Positions 43,763 through 52,609 of a DNA stretch of 64,000 bases are shown one piece after another. The stretch comes from Sunxiuqinia dokdonensis (GTDB taxonomy: Bacteria; Bacteroidota; Bacteroidia; Bacteroidales; Prolixibacteraceae): contig NZ_LGIA01000159.1 in the NCBI RefSeq assembly GCF_001270965.1, forward strand, positions 1 to 64,000. Direction: 5' to 3'. Within the stretch, counting starts at the first letter, position 1. Every line of letters begins with the position of its first letter. Position numbers and translations under genes: made by a program. The notes beneath the pieces were generated by a model. The model was not told where the DNA came from, ran no database searches, and saw only the letters and a list, made by a program, of their open reading frames with translations.

Positions 43763-44917
43763 TCAATGACTTTGTATGACCGGCAAAATTTCATCCATTA
43801 AAAAGTCCCAGTGCAACACGGTCCCCATCACAGGCAAAATCATTCCGGCAGTTTTTAACTGTCCCCGATAGGACGGATGCGAGTCAGCGCCCAAATCCGT
43901 TTCCGGATTCATCAGCTGAAGTGGCACTCCTACGAAGACCAGACCTCCTGAATTTGTTTCCCCTCGTACCTCGTGCACCGTTCTTTTAGTATAGGTGAAA
44001 GCTGGTTCATCCGTCATGGGCCCTGTGATACAGAAGATCTTCACTCCGGGATATGTAACCAGCAATCGATACAACAGTGCCTTTCCTGCTTCTACGAAAT
44101 CGGTTTCATCCGGAAATGGCTGGGTGGAAAAATCATTGGTTCCAAGGTTGATCACAATTGCATCCGGCTGGTAATCATTCAAATCGTACTTTTTTGTCGA
44201 ATCATTGTCCAGCAGGTACTCTAACCGGGCTGGCATCGGTTTCCGTTTTTCGGATCGCTTTTCTTGATCGCCATAATTACGAACCATTCCAAGCCCCGAG
44301 TGTGAAATCAGATGATATTGCGCGTCGAAAGCACGTGCAATAATCGTTGCATACGATTTCTCACAATTCTCGGTGAAAGGTTTAAAACACTCCGAGCGAT
44401 CTTTCCCTTCTGTTCCATAGCCACACGTGATGGAATTGCCAATGAACAGGAGTTTCCGATCCGGCAGGGGAGCTGGCTGAATTAACTGTTCTTTCGCTCC
44501 AAGGTACAGCCCGTAAAATGTGGCCGTTCCCATATCCGCTTCGGTTCGTTTGACCAAACGCAGATGGTGCTTCCCTCGCGAAAGACGTCGCGGGAACCAC
44601 CAAACTGTGTCGTTCACTGCATGAACGACCTCAATCGGATAATCATCAACCCAAACATTGAAATAATTGCGCTCACCACCATCCAGACGAATGCCGAGCG
44701 ACCTTCCTGAAAATTCAACGGAAACTGTAACCCCAGGCCAGTTATAAGTTGCTTCCCCTGACTTAACAACCACTCTTCCCATGTATTGAAATTGTGGATG
44801 ATCTGCGGCGAAAAAGCGTACTTTGTCTGCGCCCAGGGCTGCCGAAACAAAACAAACAACGAGAATAGCCGCCAATCCCATTTTCGCTAAAAAGAATTTT
44901 TTCACAATTCGTTTCAT
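43763..44917 (-). CDS. Exported CE2-like carbohydrate esterase (SGNH hydrolase)
   Basis: The 384-residue protein has a signal peptide (LAKMGLAAILVVCFVSAALGA). A jelly-roll N-terminal domain (about 40-140, YMGRVV, VSVEFSGRSLGIRLDGG, GKHHLRLVKRTEA) precedes an SGNH domain with Ser162 in LLFIGNSITCGYG and the C-terminal DSHPS Asp/His pair. This two-domain order is that of carbohydrate esterase family 2, which removes acetyl groups from sugars. It overlaps the AGE epimerase stop by four bases. Confidence 0.82.
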   Translation of the reverse strand: MKRIVKKFFLAKMGLAAILVVCFVSAALGADKVRFFAADHPQFQYMGRVVVKSGEATYNWPGVTVSVEFSGRSLGIRLDGGERNYFNVWVDDYPIEVVHAVNDTVWWFPRRLSRGKHHLRLVKRTEADMGTATFYGLYLGAKEQLIQPAPLPDRKLLFIGNSITCGYGTEGKDRSECFKPFTENCEKSYATIIARAFDAQYHLISHSGLGMVRNYGDQEKRSEKRKPMPARLEYLLDNDSTKKYDLNDYQPDAIVINLGTNDFSTQPFPDETDFVEAGKALLYRLLVTYPGVKIFCITGPMTDEPAFTYTKRTVHEVRGETNSGGLVFVGVPLQLMNPETDLGADSHPSYRGQLKTAGMILPVMGTVLHWDFLMDEILPVIQSH

Positions 44918-46113
44918 TGTGCTGATTCACTAATTTTTTCCAAAGTTTTCCAGCATTGATAAAGCCCGCGTGGCACGTGAAAACAGCCTTTCCATTTTCC
45001 TCCCTTCAACGGGAGCAACACTTCGCCTCGTCGGTTCAAATACCCAAACCACTCGGGATGCTCCCGATCTTTAAAGTGAGACCAGGTATATTCATGAACT
45101 TTGAGAAACCATTCCAGGCTTTTTTCAGAACCGGTGAGGTGATAACCTTTCAACATAGTAATCAAGGTTTCCAAATGAACCCACCAAAGTTTCTGGTCCC
45201 ACTCCAGCTGTTGCGTCGGATATCCCAGCCGGTCCATGAAATAAAAAATACCGCCATGCTCCTGATCCCAGCCGTACTCTACCATCTGAATGGCGATATC
45301 ATTGGCTTTGGCAATCAGTTGCGGACGCTTAAGCCGAACGCCCAGATCCATGATAAACCACATAGCCTCAATGGCATGCCCGGGATTAATTAAACGCCCA
45401 TCGAACGTATCTGACAAGGTTTCGTCGGAATTGAGATTTTCAACTACCAATCCCAATTCCGGTCGGTAGAACACATCCATCACTTCGTGAATGCAGGTTT
45501 CAATCGTTTCCTTCAGAAAATCCTCCTCCAGCAAATGCTCAATTTCAAGTGCCAGGTTACAAAGAATCATGGGCAAAGCAAAGTTCTTCAGATTACGCGT
45601 TCCTGGATATGCTTTGTTCCACTGCCCTTTAGGGTTGCTGGTTTTCGCCAAAACAAGCTCGAAGGTTTTTTTGGCAATCGCCGCATATTCATCGTTTCCG
45701 GTGGCTTTACCTAACTGACCAAAAGCCATACTCGCAAAAGTGTATGAAAAAATATTGTATGGTTCAACCAACGGTTTCCCATCCTGCGTAAGCGAGAAGT
45801 ACCAATTCAGGTTCCCGTCATGGCCGTATATCTTCAGAAACTCGCCCCCCCGAATGGCTGCATCCAGCCATTCCTGCTTTTGCTCTACTTGGTTGTATAA
45901 CATCGAAAATAGCCACACTTCGCGCCCTTGTAACCAGATAAATTTATCGGTATCAAACACGCTTCCTTCCCGATCGAGGCAAGTGAAATAACCTCCGTGT
46001 GCTTTGTCTTGTGAATAATTCAGCCAAAAAGGGACGACATTCTCAAGCAATTCCGTTTGATATTTTTCGGCTAAATTTTTAAAATCAATTTTTTTCATTG
46101 CTTCAGCCATCAC
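44914..46113 (-). CDS. AGE-family epimerase/isomerase (N-acylglucosamine 2-epimerase-like)
   Basis: The 399-residue protein is an alpha/alpha-barrel with family features WLQGREVWLFSMLYNQVE, NPGHAIEAMWFIMDLG, EHGGIFYFMDRLGYP and KLWWVHLETLITMLKGY. AGE enzymes interconvert N-acylglucosamine and N-acylmannosamine, or mannose/glucose-type sugars; the exact substrate is not readable. There is no signal peptide, so it is cytoplasmic and acts on the imported sugar. It overlaps both neighbours (DUF4434 gene and CE2-like gene) by four bases each, showing tight coupling. Confidence 0.85.
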   Translation of the reverse strand: MMAEAMKKIDFKNLAEKYQTELLENVVPFWLNYSQDKAHGGYFTCLDREGSVFDTDKFIWLQGREVWLFSMLYNQVEQKQEWLDAAIRGGEFLKIYGHDGNLNWYFSLTQDGKPLVEPYNIFSYTFASMAFGQLGKATGNDEYAAIAKKTFELVLAKTSNPKGQWNKAYPGTRNLKNFALPMILCNLALEIEHLLEEDFLKETIETCIHEVMDVFYRPELGLVVENLNSDETLSDTFDGRLINPGHAIEAMWFIMDLGVRLKRPQLIAKANDIAIQMVEYGWDQEHGGIFYFMDRLGYPTQQLEWDQKLWWVHLETLITMLKGYHLTGSEKSLEWFLKVHEYTWSHFKDREHPEWFGYLNRRGEVLLPLKGGKWKGCFHVPRGLYQCWKTLEKISESAQ

Positions 46114-47045
46114 TTTAATTGATCCAGGTATTCCTTATAGCGGTTATACAAATGCCCGGCTTGCAAGTAAGCCGACTGCGGGCTCATGAAATGGGAAAAT
46201 TCAAAGGTGATGGCCTGTTCCATACCGGCACGCTCAGCAGCCTTCAACTTCATCAGCAGCTTTTCCCACTTAATGGGTAAAAACTTGATCGGCATATCCC
46301 GGTCAAATGACTCTGAATTAGTCCAGCTTCGGATGCCATGCCTATCGGCAAGCTGCTTGTTAATTTGCAGAAAATCATCCAGTTCATCAAAATCAATATG
46401 TCCGTCCTGAAAAGCGACGATGTCCACCGCATTCTTAATGCCATCGAAAATCTCGTTCCAATCTTCTTCATGTCGTTTAAGACTTACACCCAACGTTCGG
46501 CTCGTTTCGGGTTTATATTGGCTAATATTTTTGATCCCGTCAATATAGGGCGATATCAGTGTTGTCAGCGATCCGGAGACGGCTTTGCAATGTTCGCCCA
46601 GTCCGGCATACATTTTAATAATCGATCCTGTTTTACGGCTACATTCCTGCGAAATATACCAGCCTTTGAAAGCCGGCATTTGCCCGTACTTTTCCCATAC
46701 CTCTTCAATCAATGCCTTATTTAGGTCCAGTTCTCCCTGAAAATCGCCATTGACCCAGTAGCGCCCGGAATCGTATAAGCCAAAATAAAAATCCATTCCA
46801 TGCTTGCTGCTCAGTTCCAGAAACATTTGTACCAGATCAACCGATGACTGATAGGCCCGTTCCTGCTCCATCAAGATTTGTGAAGGATAAGTCAGCCATT
46901 TTCGGTACCCGCTGCGGATTAAAACGACCGTGTTGATGCCAACCTTTTTCATGTAGTCAAAATCCAGATCCCATTCCTTTCTGCCCCAATTTTGGTGCGG
47001 AATGTCGTGACTGATTTCATCCAAAAAAGTTCCTTTAATCTTCAT
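46110..47045 (-). CDS. DUF4434-type TIM-barrel protein, probably cytoplasmic
   Basis: The 311-residue protein lacks a signal peptide. The sequence IKGTFLDEISHDIPHQNWG and KKVGINTVVLIRSGYRKWLTYPS, together with KGWYISQECS, fits the DUF4434 family, a glycosidase-like TIM barrel of unknown activity. Acidic residues at barrel-strand ends (WYISQE, WTNSES, ITFEFSHF) are candidates for catalysis. Translational coupling with the AGE epimerase suggests it prepares or cleaves the epimerase substrate in the cytoplasm; this is inference. Confidence 0.75.
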   Translation of the reverse strand: MKIKGTFLDEISHDIPHQNWGRKEWDLDFDYMKKVGINTVVLIRSGYRKWLTYPSQILMEQERAYQSSVDLVQMFLELSSKHGMDFYFGLYDSGRYWVNGDFQGELDLNKALIEEVWEKYGQMPAFKGWYISQECSRKTGSIIKMYAGLGEHCKAVSGSLTTLISPYIDGIKNISQYKPETSRTLGVSLKRHEEDWNEIFDGIKNAVDIVAFQDGHIDFDELDDFLQINKQLADRHGIRSWTNSESFDRDMPIKFLPIKWEKLLMKLKAAERAGMEQAITFEFSHFMSPQSAYLQAGHLYNRYKEYLDQLK

Positions 47046-47082
47046 TCTTAAGTCCTTTATTTCTTTAATATTCTTGATTTCC

Positions 47083-47808
47083 TTACAATTTAATGCCTTC
47101 TTCTTTAAAAACCTTCCGCCAATGCAGGTAGCCCTCGGCGCTTAAATGAATGCCATCAGCCGTATACTCGGGAAGAAGTTGACCATTTTCATCAGCAAAG
47201 CTGGCATACAAATCCAGATACGTAATATTTTCATTTGCAGCAATTGTCTTGAGTTTTTCATTTAAAAGGACAATCTGCTTCGATTTATTTTTCATGTATT
47301 CATACCAAATCACCTGCTCGTTGATCGGTAACACACTTTGCAAATACAGTTCTGTTTTGGATGATTCTTGCTGAATTGTCTGTAGAATTTCCTGAATTTT
47401 TCCGGCTATGACATCCACGGGGACTCCCCGGCCAATGTCGTTGATTCCGATCATCAGAAAAATGCTTTCGGGCTGTGAAGCAAGCACTTCATCCAAACGG
47501 TCAAGCAGACCAAAACATACATCACCACCAATTCCACGGTTGACGATATTTTTATTCTTGAAAAGCTCATTCCAATCGCCGTTTTCAGTAATGCTATTCC
47601 CCAGAAAAACAATCTCATTTTTCCCATTGGGGAGACCTTCATAGAAGGCCCGCCTCACTTTATAGTGCGCAAAAGTGTAAGTGGTATCGTACGGCAGGGA
47701 ATTTTGGGCACATGCATCTCCTGCTGAGGTTGCGCCGACAAGAAACAGAAGTATGAGCGGTAACAGCATATTCTTAAAAGTGAAAACTATTTCTCTATAT
47801 TTTTTCAT
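47083..47808 (-). CDS. Exported SGNH/GDSL hydrolase
   Basis: The 241-residue protein has a long signal region (MLLPLILLFLVGATSAGDACAQ). All four SGNH blocks are visible: Ser72 in FLGNSITENG, RGIGGD (block II), IGINDIG (block III) and DGIHLSAEGY with the Asp/His pair (block V). This group includes acetylhydrolases such as sialate O-acetylesterase-like enzymes. Its start overlaps the end of the symporter gene, placing it in the same transcript. Confidence 0.85.
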   Translation of the reverse strand: MKKYREIVFTFKNMLLPLILLFLVGATSAGDACAQNSLPYDTTYTFAHYKVRRAFYEGLPNGKNEIVFLGNSITENGDWNELFKNKNIVNRGIGGDVCFGLLDRLDEVLASQPESIFLMIGINDIGRGVPVDVIAGKIQEILQTIQQESSKTELYLQSVLPINEQVIWYEYMKNKSKQIVLLNEKLKTIAANENITYLDLYASFADENGQLLPEYTADGIHLSAEGYLHWRKVFKEEGIKL

Positions 47809-49627
47809 AATCTTTGATTTTATCCAACCAATTAAATTTTAGAATAATAGAAGTAATTGCAAACAATGCCAACGATACGATTAACCCGGACTGATGCCGG
47901 ACAACAAAATAGATCGGAGCCGCAATGAGTGTCATTTGCCAAACGATCGCCACCATTACATTGAAGGTATCACGGGATAAATCCTTGTTTTTCGTTATGC
48001 CGGGATAGACCTCACGGGCTTTTAACAATACCGGTTTCCACCATCCCCAGGGACGTACGTTTTTATAAAACTCGATGAGGATTTGATCGTCAACGGGAGC
48101 GGTAAAAAGACACCCCAGAAAACTGCCGGTTGCAGCCATCGCCAGGATGATCGGGAACAGAAAAATATCGGGTGTATCGGGAAAAAACAAAAACTTAATG
48201 GTCGATCCGGCCAGGCCAGCCAGCATTCCCCAGAAATATCCAAAACCGTTAAAACGCCACCAAATCCATTTCAACACATTGGCAGCTACGTAACCACCAT
48301 AAAGTGACGAGGTGATCCAAAGGGTCAGCGAATTAATCGATGCGGAAAAAAAACCAAAAATGATCCCCACCACGACAATCCCGGCAGAAGAAATATAACT
48401 GATCCGCAGGTATTTTTTCTCCGATGCGTTCGGATTGATGTACCGTTTATACAAGTCATTCACAATGTATGCCGGAGCAGCATTTACAAAGGCAGATACC
48501 GTTGACATGAAAGCAGCCAGAAGTCCGGCGAGGATAATGCCCTTCAAGCCAACCGGCAACAGGTTGTTGATTACATAAGGCAAAATCTTCTCGAAATCGA
48601 CCTCTCCGCCACCTGCCTTCAACACCGGAGCGACATACACTAGTCCCAGAATTCCCAGTCCTGCAACCATCAGATAACGGGGAGGAAAAACCACCAGAGA
48701 GGTTAAACCGCTCATTTTGGCAGCATCGCGCGGGGTTCGGGTAGACAAGACCCGCTGCATGTCGTAACCCGGCACGGGCCCGGCCAGACTGGAAAAGATG
48801 CCCTTGAAAAACATCATCATCACGAAAGCGCCAAACATACCAAAACCGTCCTGTGCGATTTTGTCGTTCACCTGGTCAAACAATCCTCCCCAATCAAGCC
48901 CATCCTGCCAGCCAGGCATAATATCAAACCAACCGTTGGGAACCGCGGCGTTAATCTGTTCCGCTGAAACCTGATCCATAGCGAACCAAGCCACGGCGAT
49001 ACAGGCAACAGTCATCACAACAAATTGCATAACTTCGGTGGCTACCACACTGTACATCCCGCCTTTAATCACGTAAAGAGTGGTCAGGACAAGCAGGATA
49101 GTCGCGTAAGAATATTCCGAGATAACCCGGAAAGCACCAATCGTAAAAGACAGGTCCCAAGGGAAAATGGTAACCGCAAATTTTCCTATTCCAACGAAAA
49201 AATAGGCAATAAACCCGATGGCACTGATAATGGCGAAAACCACGACAATAATGTGCGCGAGCTTTCCGCCACGATCATTCCCAAATCGGGTCGTAATCCA
49301 CTCTGCCCCAGTCATCACACCTGACCGCCGCAACCAGATAGCCATAAAGATCATCACGATCATTTGGTTCCAAACAGGCCAAAGCCAGGGAATCCATACA
49401 CTTTTCAACCCATACACAAAAAGAATGGTGACCGTCCAAGTGGTGCCGGAAATGTCAAACATCCCTGAACCATTGGAAAGCCCCAAAAAATACCACTTCA
49501 AGGTATTACCCCCCAAAAAATAATTTTGGAGGCCGGCACTTGCCTTTTTCGATATCCAAAACCCGATAAAGACGCTTAGGGAAAGGTAGCTTGCAATGAT
49601 TAAAATATCTATTAATGCAAAATTCAT
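47795..49627 (-). CDS. Sodium:solute symporter (SSS family)
   Basis: The 610-residue inner-membrane transporter has more than a dozen hydrophobic segments. It begins with IDILIIASYLSLSVFIGFWISKKASAGLQNYFLGG, the typical SSS N-terminus, and has GILGLVYVAPVLKAGG and ILAGLLAAFMSTVSAFVNAAPAYIVND. SSS proteins take up sugars, sialic acids or other organic solutes with sodium. Here it would import the product of periplasmic degradation for the coupled DUF4434/AGE step. Confidence 0.92.
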   Translation of the reverse strand: MNFALIDILIIASYLSLSVFIGFWISKKASAGLQNYFLGGNTLKWYFLGLSNGSGMFDISGTTWTVTILFVYGLKSVWIPWLWPVWNQMIVMIFMAIWLRRSGVMTGAEWITTRFGNDRGGKLAHIIVVVFAIISAIGFIAYFFVGIGKFAVTIFPWDLSFTIGAFRVISEYSYATILLVLTTLYVIKGGMYSVVATEVMQFVVMTVACIAVAWFAMDQVSAEQINAAVPNGWFDIMPGWQDGLDWGGLFDQVNDKIAQDGFGMFGAFVMMMFFKGIFSSLAGPVPGYDMQRVLSTRTPRDAAKMSGLTSLVVFPPRYLMVAGLGILGLVYVAPVLKAGGGEVDFEKILPYVINNLLPVGLKGIILAGLLAAFMSTVSAFVNAAPAYIVNDLYKRYINPNASEKKYLRISYISSAGIVVVGIIFGFFSASINSLTLWITSSLYGGYVAANVLKWIWWRFNGFGYFWGMLAGLAGSTIKFLFFPDTPDIFLFPIILAMAATGSFLGCLFTAPVDDQILIEFYKNVRPWGWWKPVLLKAREVYPGITKNKDLSRDTFNVMVAIVWQMTLIAAPIYFVVRHQSGLIVSLALFAITSIILKFNWLDKIKDYEKI

Positions 49628-49718
49628 TCTTGTTATAGTTAGTGATTCTTAGATTTATACCGGCTATTGCGCATAACAAATGAAGGATCCGCGCAAAAAG
49701 TCAATCGGTAAGCTTTTT

Positions 49719-51173
49719 TCATTTATTTGTGTGCTGTTTCAATTCCATTTTATAGCTGGAGCCAAAGCGATCAATTACTTCAACAGTCAATTTTGAAGAA
49801 GCAGTGCGTGGCCTGGCACGAAACATATGATTTGACTTCCGGGCTGAAATCCATTTATAATCAAGTGTTCCCTTATCAGAATATACCTCGGCCGTTTTCG
49901 GATCGATCCCACTATAGGGCTCCATTTCTCCCATTCGGTTGCCATCCTCATACCAATAGACCGTCCATTGCGGATCATAGTTCCACACATTAGCGGTTAC
50001 AAACTCCGGCTGCTCCGGATTCTCTCCAACAGCGTATGCCCTAAACTGGTAGTCTCTATCATAACCAAAGCTTTTAAAATACCAGCTCAACTCCGATCCA
50101 TTAGCTTCAAATACGGCGTAGCCTTTGGGCGTTCCATCTTCAGCATAAGGCCCCTGCCACCATGCTCCACAAACCGAGGATATGTTGTGTTCGAACAGGT
50201 TTGGCGCAATTTCAAGGTTCCCATTTTGGTGTAAGTGCCCCGATAAAATATGCACTTGATAAGGCTTCAGTATTTTATACAACGCTTGTTTATTTACCAA
50301 CGATTGTGAAATGGTCGAATAGGCAAATTGCATCACATCCTGGTCATTCAGTGCCGTTGGAATGTGAAGGGTAAGCACAACGGTACTGCCCTCGTCAATT
50401 TGAGCCAGATCCTGCTCGAGCCAATTCAGTTGTTGTTCGGGCAAATATCCAATGTAGAAATAGTCTCGTCCAATATAAAAAACATCGTTTAGCACCACAT
50501 AATGAATTTCTCCACGGTTAAAGGAGTAATACGACGGTCCGAAGTGACTTTCGAAGACTTTCCCCGAGGCATTGTCTGACCGGCCGTTATAATGCAAATC
50601 GTGGTTTCCAATTGACTGATAAAAGGGAATCCCAAGTGGGGACAACATGTTCTTTATGTCGTCATAAAGTGCCGGATTGTCGCCTACGATATCACCACAA
50701 CCCAACCCATGAAACGGACGTTCATCATATGTTTTCAGCCAGTCTCCCAATTCTTCTGCAACATGGCGGGCTTGCAATGCCTCTTCCTGGTTTTTCACCT
50801 GTGGGTCGGCCCATACCACAAATCCGTGATTGATGTCGTCAACCACTTGCTTTACCAGCTGAAAATCAATCGACTTTACATGTTCATGATTAACACGATG
50901 AAAGAATTGCGGAACAGAATTTACGACAGGTACTTGATAGCCCGACGGAGATGTGATATACACAAAATCGCTTGTTGCACTTCCCTCCAGAGAGTACCTA
51001 CCCTCTTTATCCGTCCTACAAACAGAAACACCATCCGTGACTGCAACTCCAGCAACCCCTTTCCCTTCGCAAGTTACGTTTCCACTATAGAGTACTGATC
51101 TTCCTGATTGACCTGCCAGCGAACCAAACGCTAAGTTGATCAGCAAAAGAATTAAGCCAATATTTCGTGTCAT
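49719..51173 (-). CDS. Exported calcineurin-like metallophosphoesterase
   Basis: The 484-residue protein has a signal peptide (LILLLINLAFGSLAGQ). An N-terminal beta domain (VTCEGKGVAGVAVTDGVSVCRTDKEGRYSLEG) precedes a phosphoesterase core with VVWADPQVK (metal motif I with DPQ), GCGDIVGDN, SIGNHD, LTLHIPT and LSGHLHQNG. A C-terminal beta domain follows. This MetallophosN/catalytic/MetallophosC order is common in Bacteroidota. In a glycan locus it may remove phosphate or another ester from the glycan. Confidence 0.88.
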   Translation of the reverse strand: MTRNIGLILLLINLAFGSLAGQSGRSVLYSGNVTCEGKGVAGVAVTDGVSVCRTDKEGRYSLEGSATSDFVYITSPSGYQVPVVNSVPQFFHRVNHEHVKSIDFQLVKQVVDDINHGFVVWADPQVKNQEEALQARHVAEELGDWLKTYDERPFHGLGCGDIVGDNPALYDDIKNMLSPLGIPFYQSIGNHDLHYNGRSDNASGKVFESHFGPSYYSFNRGEIHYVVLNDVFYIGRDYFYIGYLPEQQLNWLEQDLAQIDEGSTVVLTLHIPTALNDQDVMQFAYSTISQSLVNKQALYKILKPYQVHILSGHLHQNGNLEIAPNLFEHNISSVCGAWWQGPYAEDGTPKGYAVFEANGSELSWYFKSFGYDRDYQFRAYAVGENPEQPEFVTANVWNYDPQWTVYWYEDGNRMGEMEPYSGIDPKTAEVYSDKGTLDYKWISARKSNHMFRARPRTASSKLTVEVIDRFGSSYKMELKQHTNK

Positions 51174-51202
51174 GATGCGGTTGTTAAGATCAAAGCCGGG
51201 AA

Positions 51203-52576
51203 TTAGTTTTCAAGGTATATTTTGTTTTCCGCTTTATCGAAATAATCAGGATCGGCTGCCATTTGGAAACCAGCTTCCACTTCCTTCCACATGTTTTTGC
51301 GGATGATGTGTACGATATCAAAAACCATTAAACCATCAGAAGCCTGAAAATTCATGGCAATTGAGCGAGATAGCTGATGACGGTTTTCGTAGAACTGATC
51401 CACCAAAATACCACCGTAGAACGGATGCCCATTCAATATGCCTTTGATTTTATCGCATGACCCCTCAACACAATACCAGGTTCCACGAGAAGCCTTGCTG
51501 TCCGTTTCATTTTTCACCAGGTTATTATTTTTCAGGTATTCCTCCATGGTCACATTCGTATAGTAGTTTCCCACAGTAAAAAGGTCAAGCACTTCAGCAT
51601 AGCCATAGTTCTTGTAATCGGCCGTGGCCCAGTCAAAATCTTGCGAAGGATCATACTGGTTGCTCGCCCAGTTCACACCCACCTCAAAATAAGAAGGATA
51701 CCAGGCGCCGGTATAGGTTCCGAACGAAATCTCAGGATTGACCTCTTTTACTGCTCGGGCGGCCAGGGACATGAAATCATGGATGTTTTTAGCCCGCCAT
51801 TCAATCCACTTTTCAAAATACTGCCCACGTACATAATTGTTTTTTCCGTCTTCATCCTTTTTCCACTCATAAATATCCGTTGGGAAATTCTTGATTTCTT
51901 CGCCCAGGTATTCTTCGAATTTCTGCTTCGACAGTTCTGAAAAATCGGCCATAATCCCATCGTAACGGACCCGGTCAAGAATAATTCCATCCAGTTCAGG
52001 ATACTTTTCTGTGACCTCTGTAAATACATTCAAAATGTGCTTTTGAAAATCTGGATTGATTGGATTGATCATGGCTGAATATTTTTTCTTTTGAGTCATG
52101 ATCGAGACAATGCCTTCATCCGGAGTGTATACCATTGTTGCCCACTCAGGGTGATCCATATAAGTTTGCCCCCGGTCGAAAAAGTTGTGACCACCCACAA
52201 AGGTATTCATCGACGCATGAACTTTCAGCCCGAGCTCGTGAGCCTTCTTAATAAAATGACCCAAGTAATCAAAATCTGGCCGTTCAAAGCCATCCCACTC
52301 AGTCATCTGAGGAGCATAATCACTTTTATAGAGCACTTCTCCAGTAATGGGCCGGATATCCACAACAGCATCGGTAAAACCAATGTTTTTAATCTTCTCC
52401 AGGTAAAAATCGATGGAGTCAGGGTAGCTGAAACGTTCAAAGTTCGCTTCAGCATCGAACCAAATTAATGCGGGCTTAGCAACTGAATTTCCTACTTCTG
52501 ATTTAGGAGTTTTCTGGCTACATGCAGAAAATATGATGACTGAACACAGCAGTCCTAACACAATTGAATTTCTCAT
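51203..52576 (-). CDS. GHL10-type glycosyl-hydrolase-like lipoprotein (first paralog)
   Basis: The 457-residue protein has a lipobox (CSVIIFSAC). The TIM-barrel-like core shows PALIWFDAEANFERF, AVVDIRPITGEVLYKS, LGLKVHASMNTFVGG and the conserved DGIILDRVRYDG, then ISFGTYTGAWYPSY and GVNWAS. The pattern fits the GHL10/DUF187 group, related to GH13 and GH10-type barrels but poorly characterised. It is 33 bases after a second paralog that shares these motifs. Both are likely surface or periplasmic endo- or exo-glycosidases central to this PUL. Confidence 0.8.
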   Translation of the reverse strand: MRNSIVLGLLCSVIIFSACSQKTPKSEVGNSVAKPALIWFDAEANFERFSYPDSIDFYLEKIKNIGFTDAVVDIRPITGEVLYKSDYAPQMTEWDGFERPDFDYLGHFIKKAHELGLKVHASMNTFVGGHNFFDRGQTYMDHPEWATMVYTPDEGIVSIMTQKKKYSAMINPINPDFQKHILNVFTEVTEKYPELDGIILDRVRYDGIMADFSELSKQKFEEYLGEEIKNFPTDIYEWKKDEDGKNNYVRGQYFEKWIEWRAKNIHDFMSLAARAVKEVNPEISFGTYTGAWYPSYFEVGVNWASNQYDPSQDFDWATADYKNYGYAEVLDLFTVGNYYTNVTMEEYLKNNNLVKNETDSKASRGTWYCVEGSCDKIKGILNGHPFYGGILVDQFYENRHQLSRSIAMNFQASDGLMVFDIVHIIRKNMWKEVEAGFQMAADPDYFDKAENKIYLEN

Positions 52577-52609
52577 TTTGTATCAATTAAAAAATACTTA
52601 AATGCTTTT

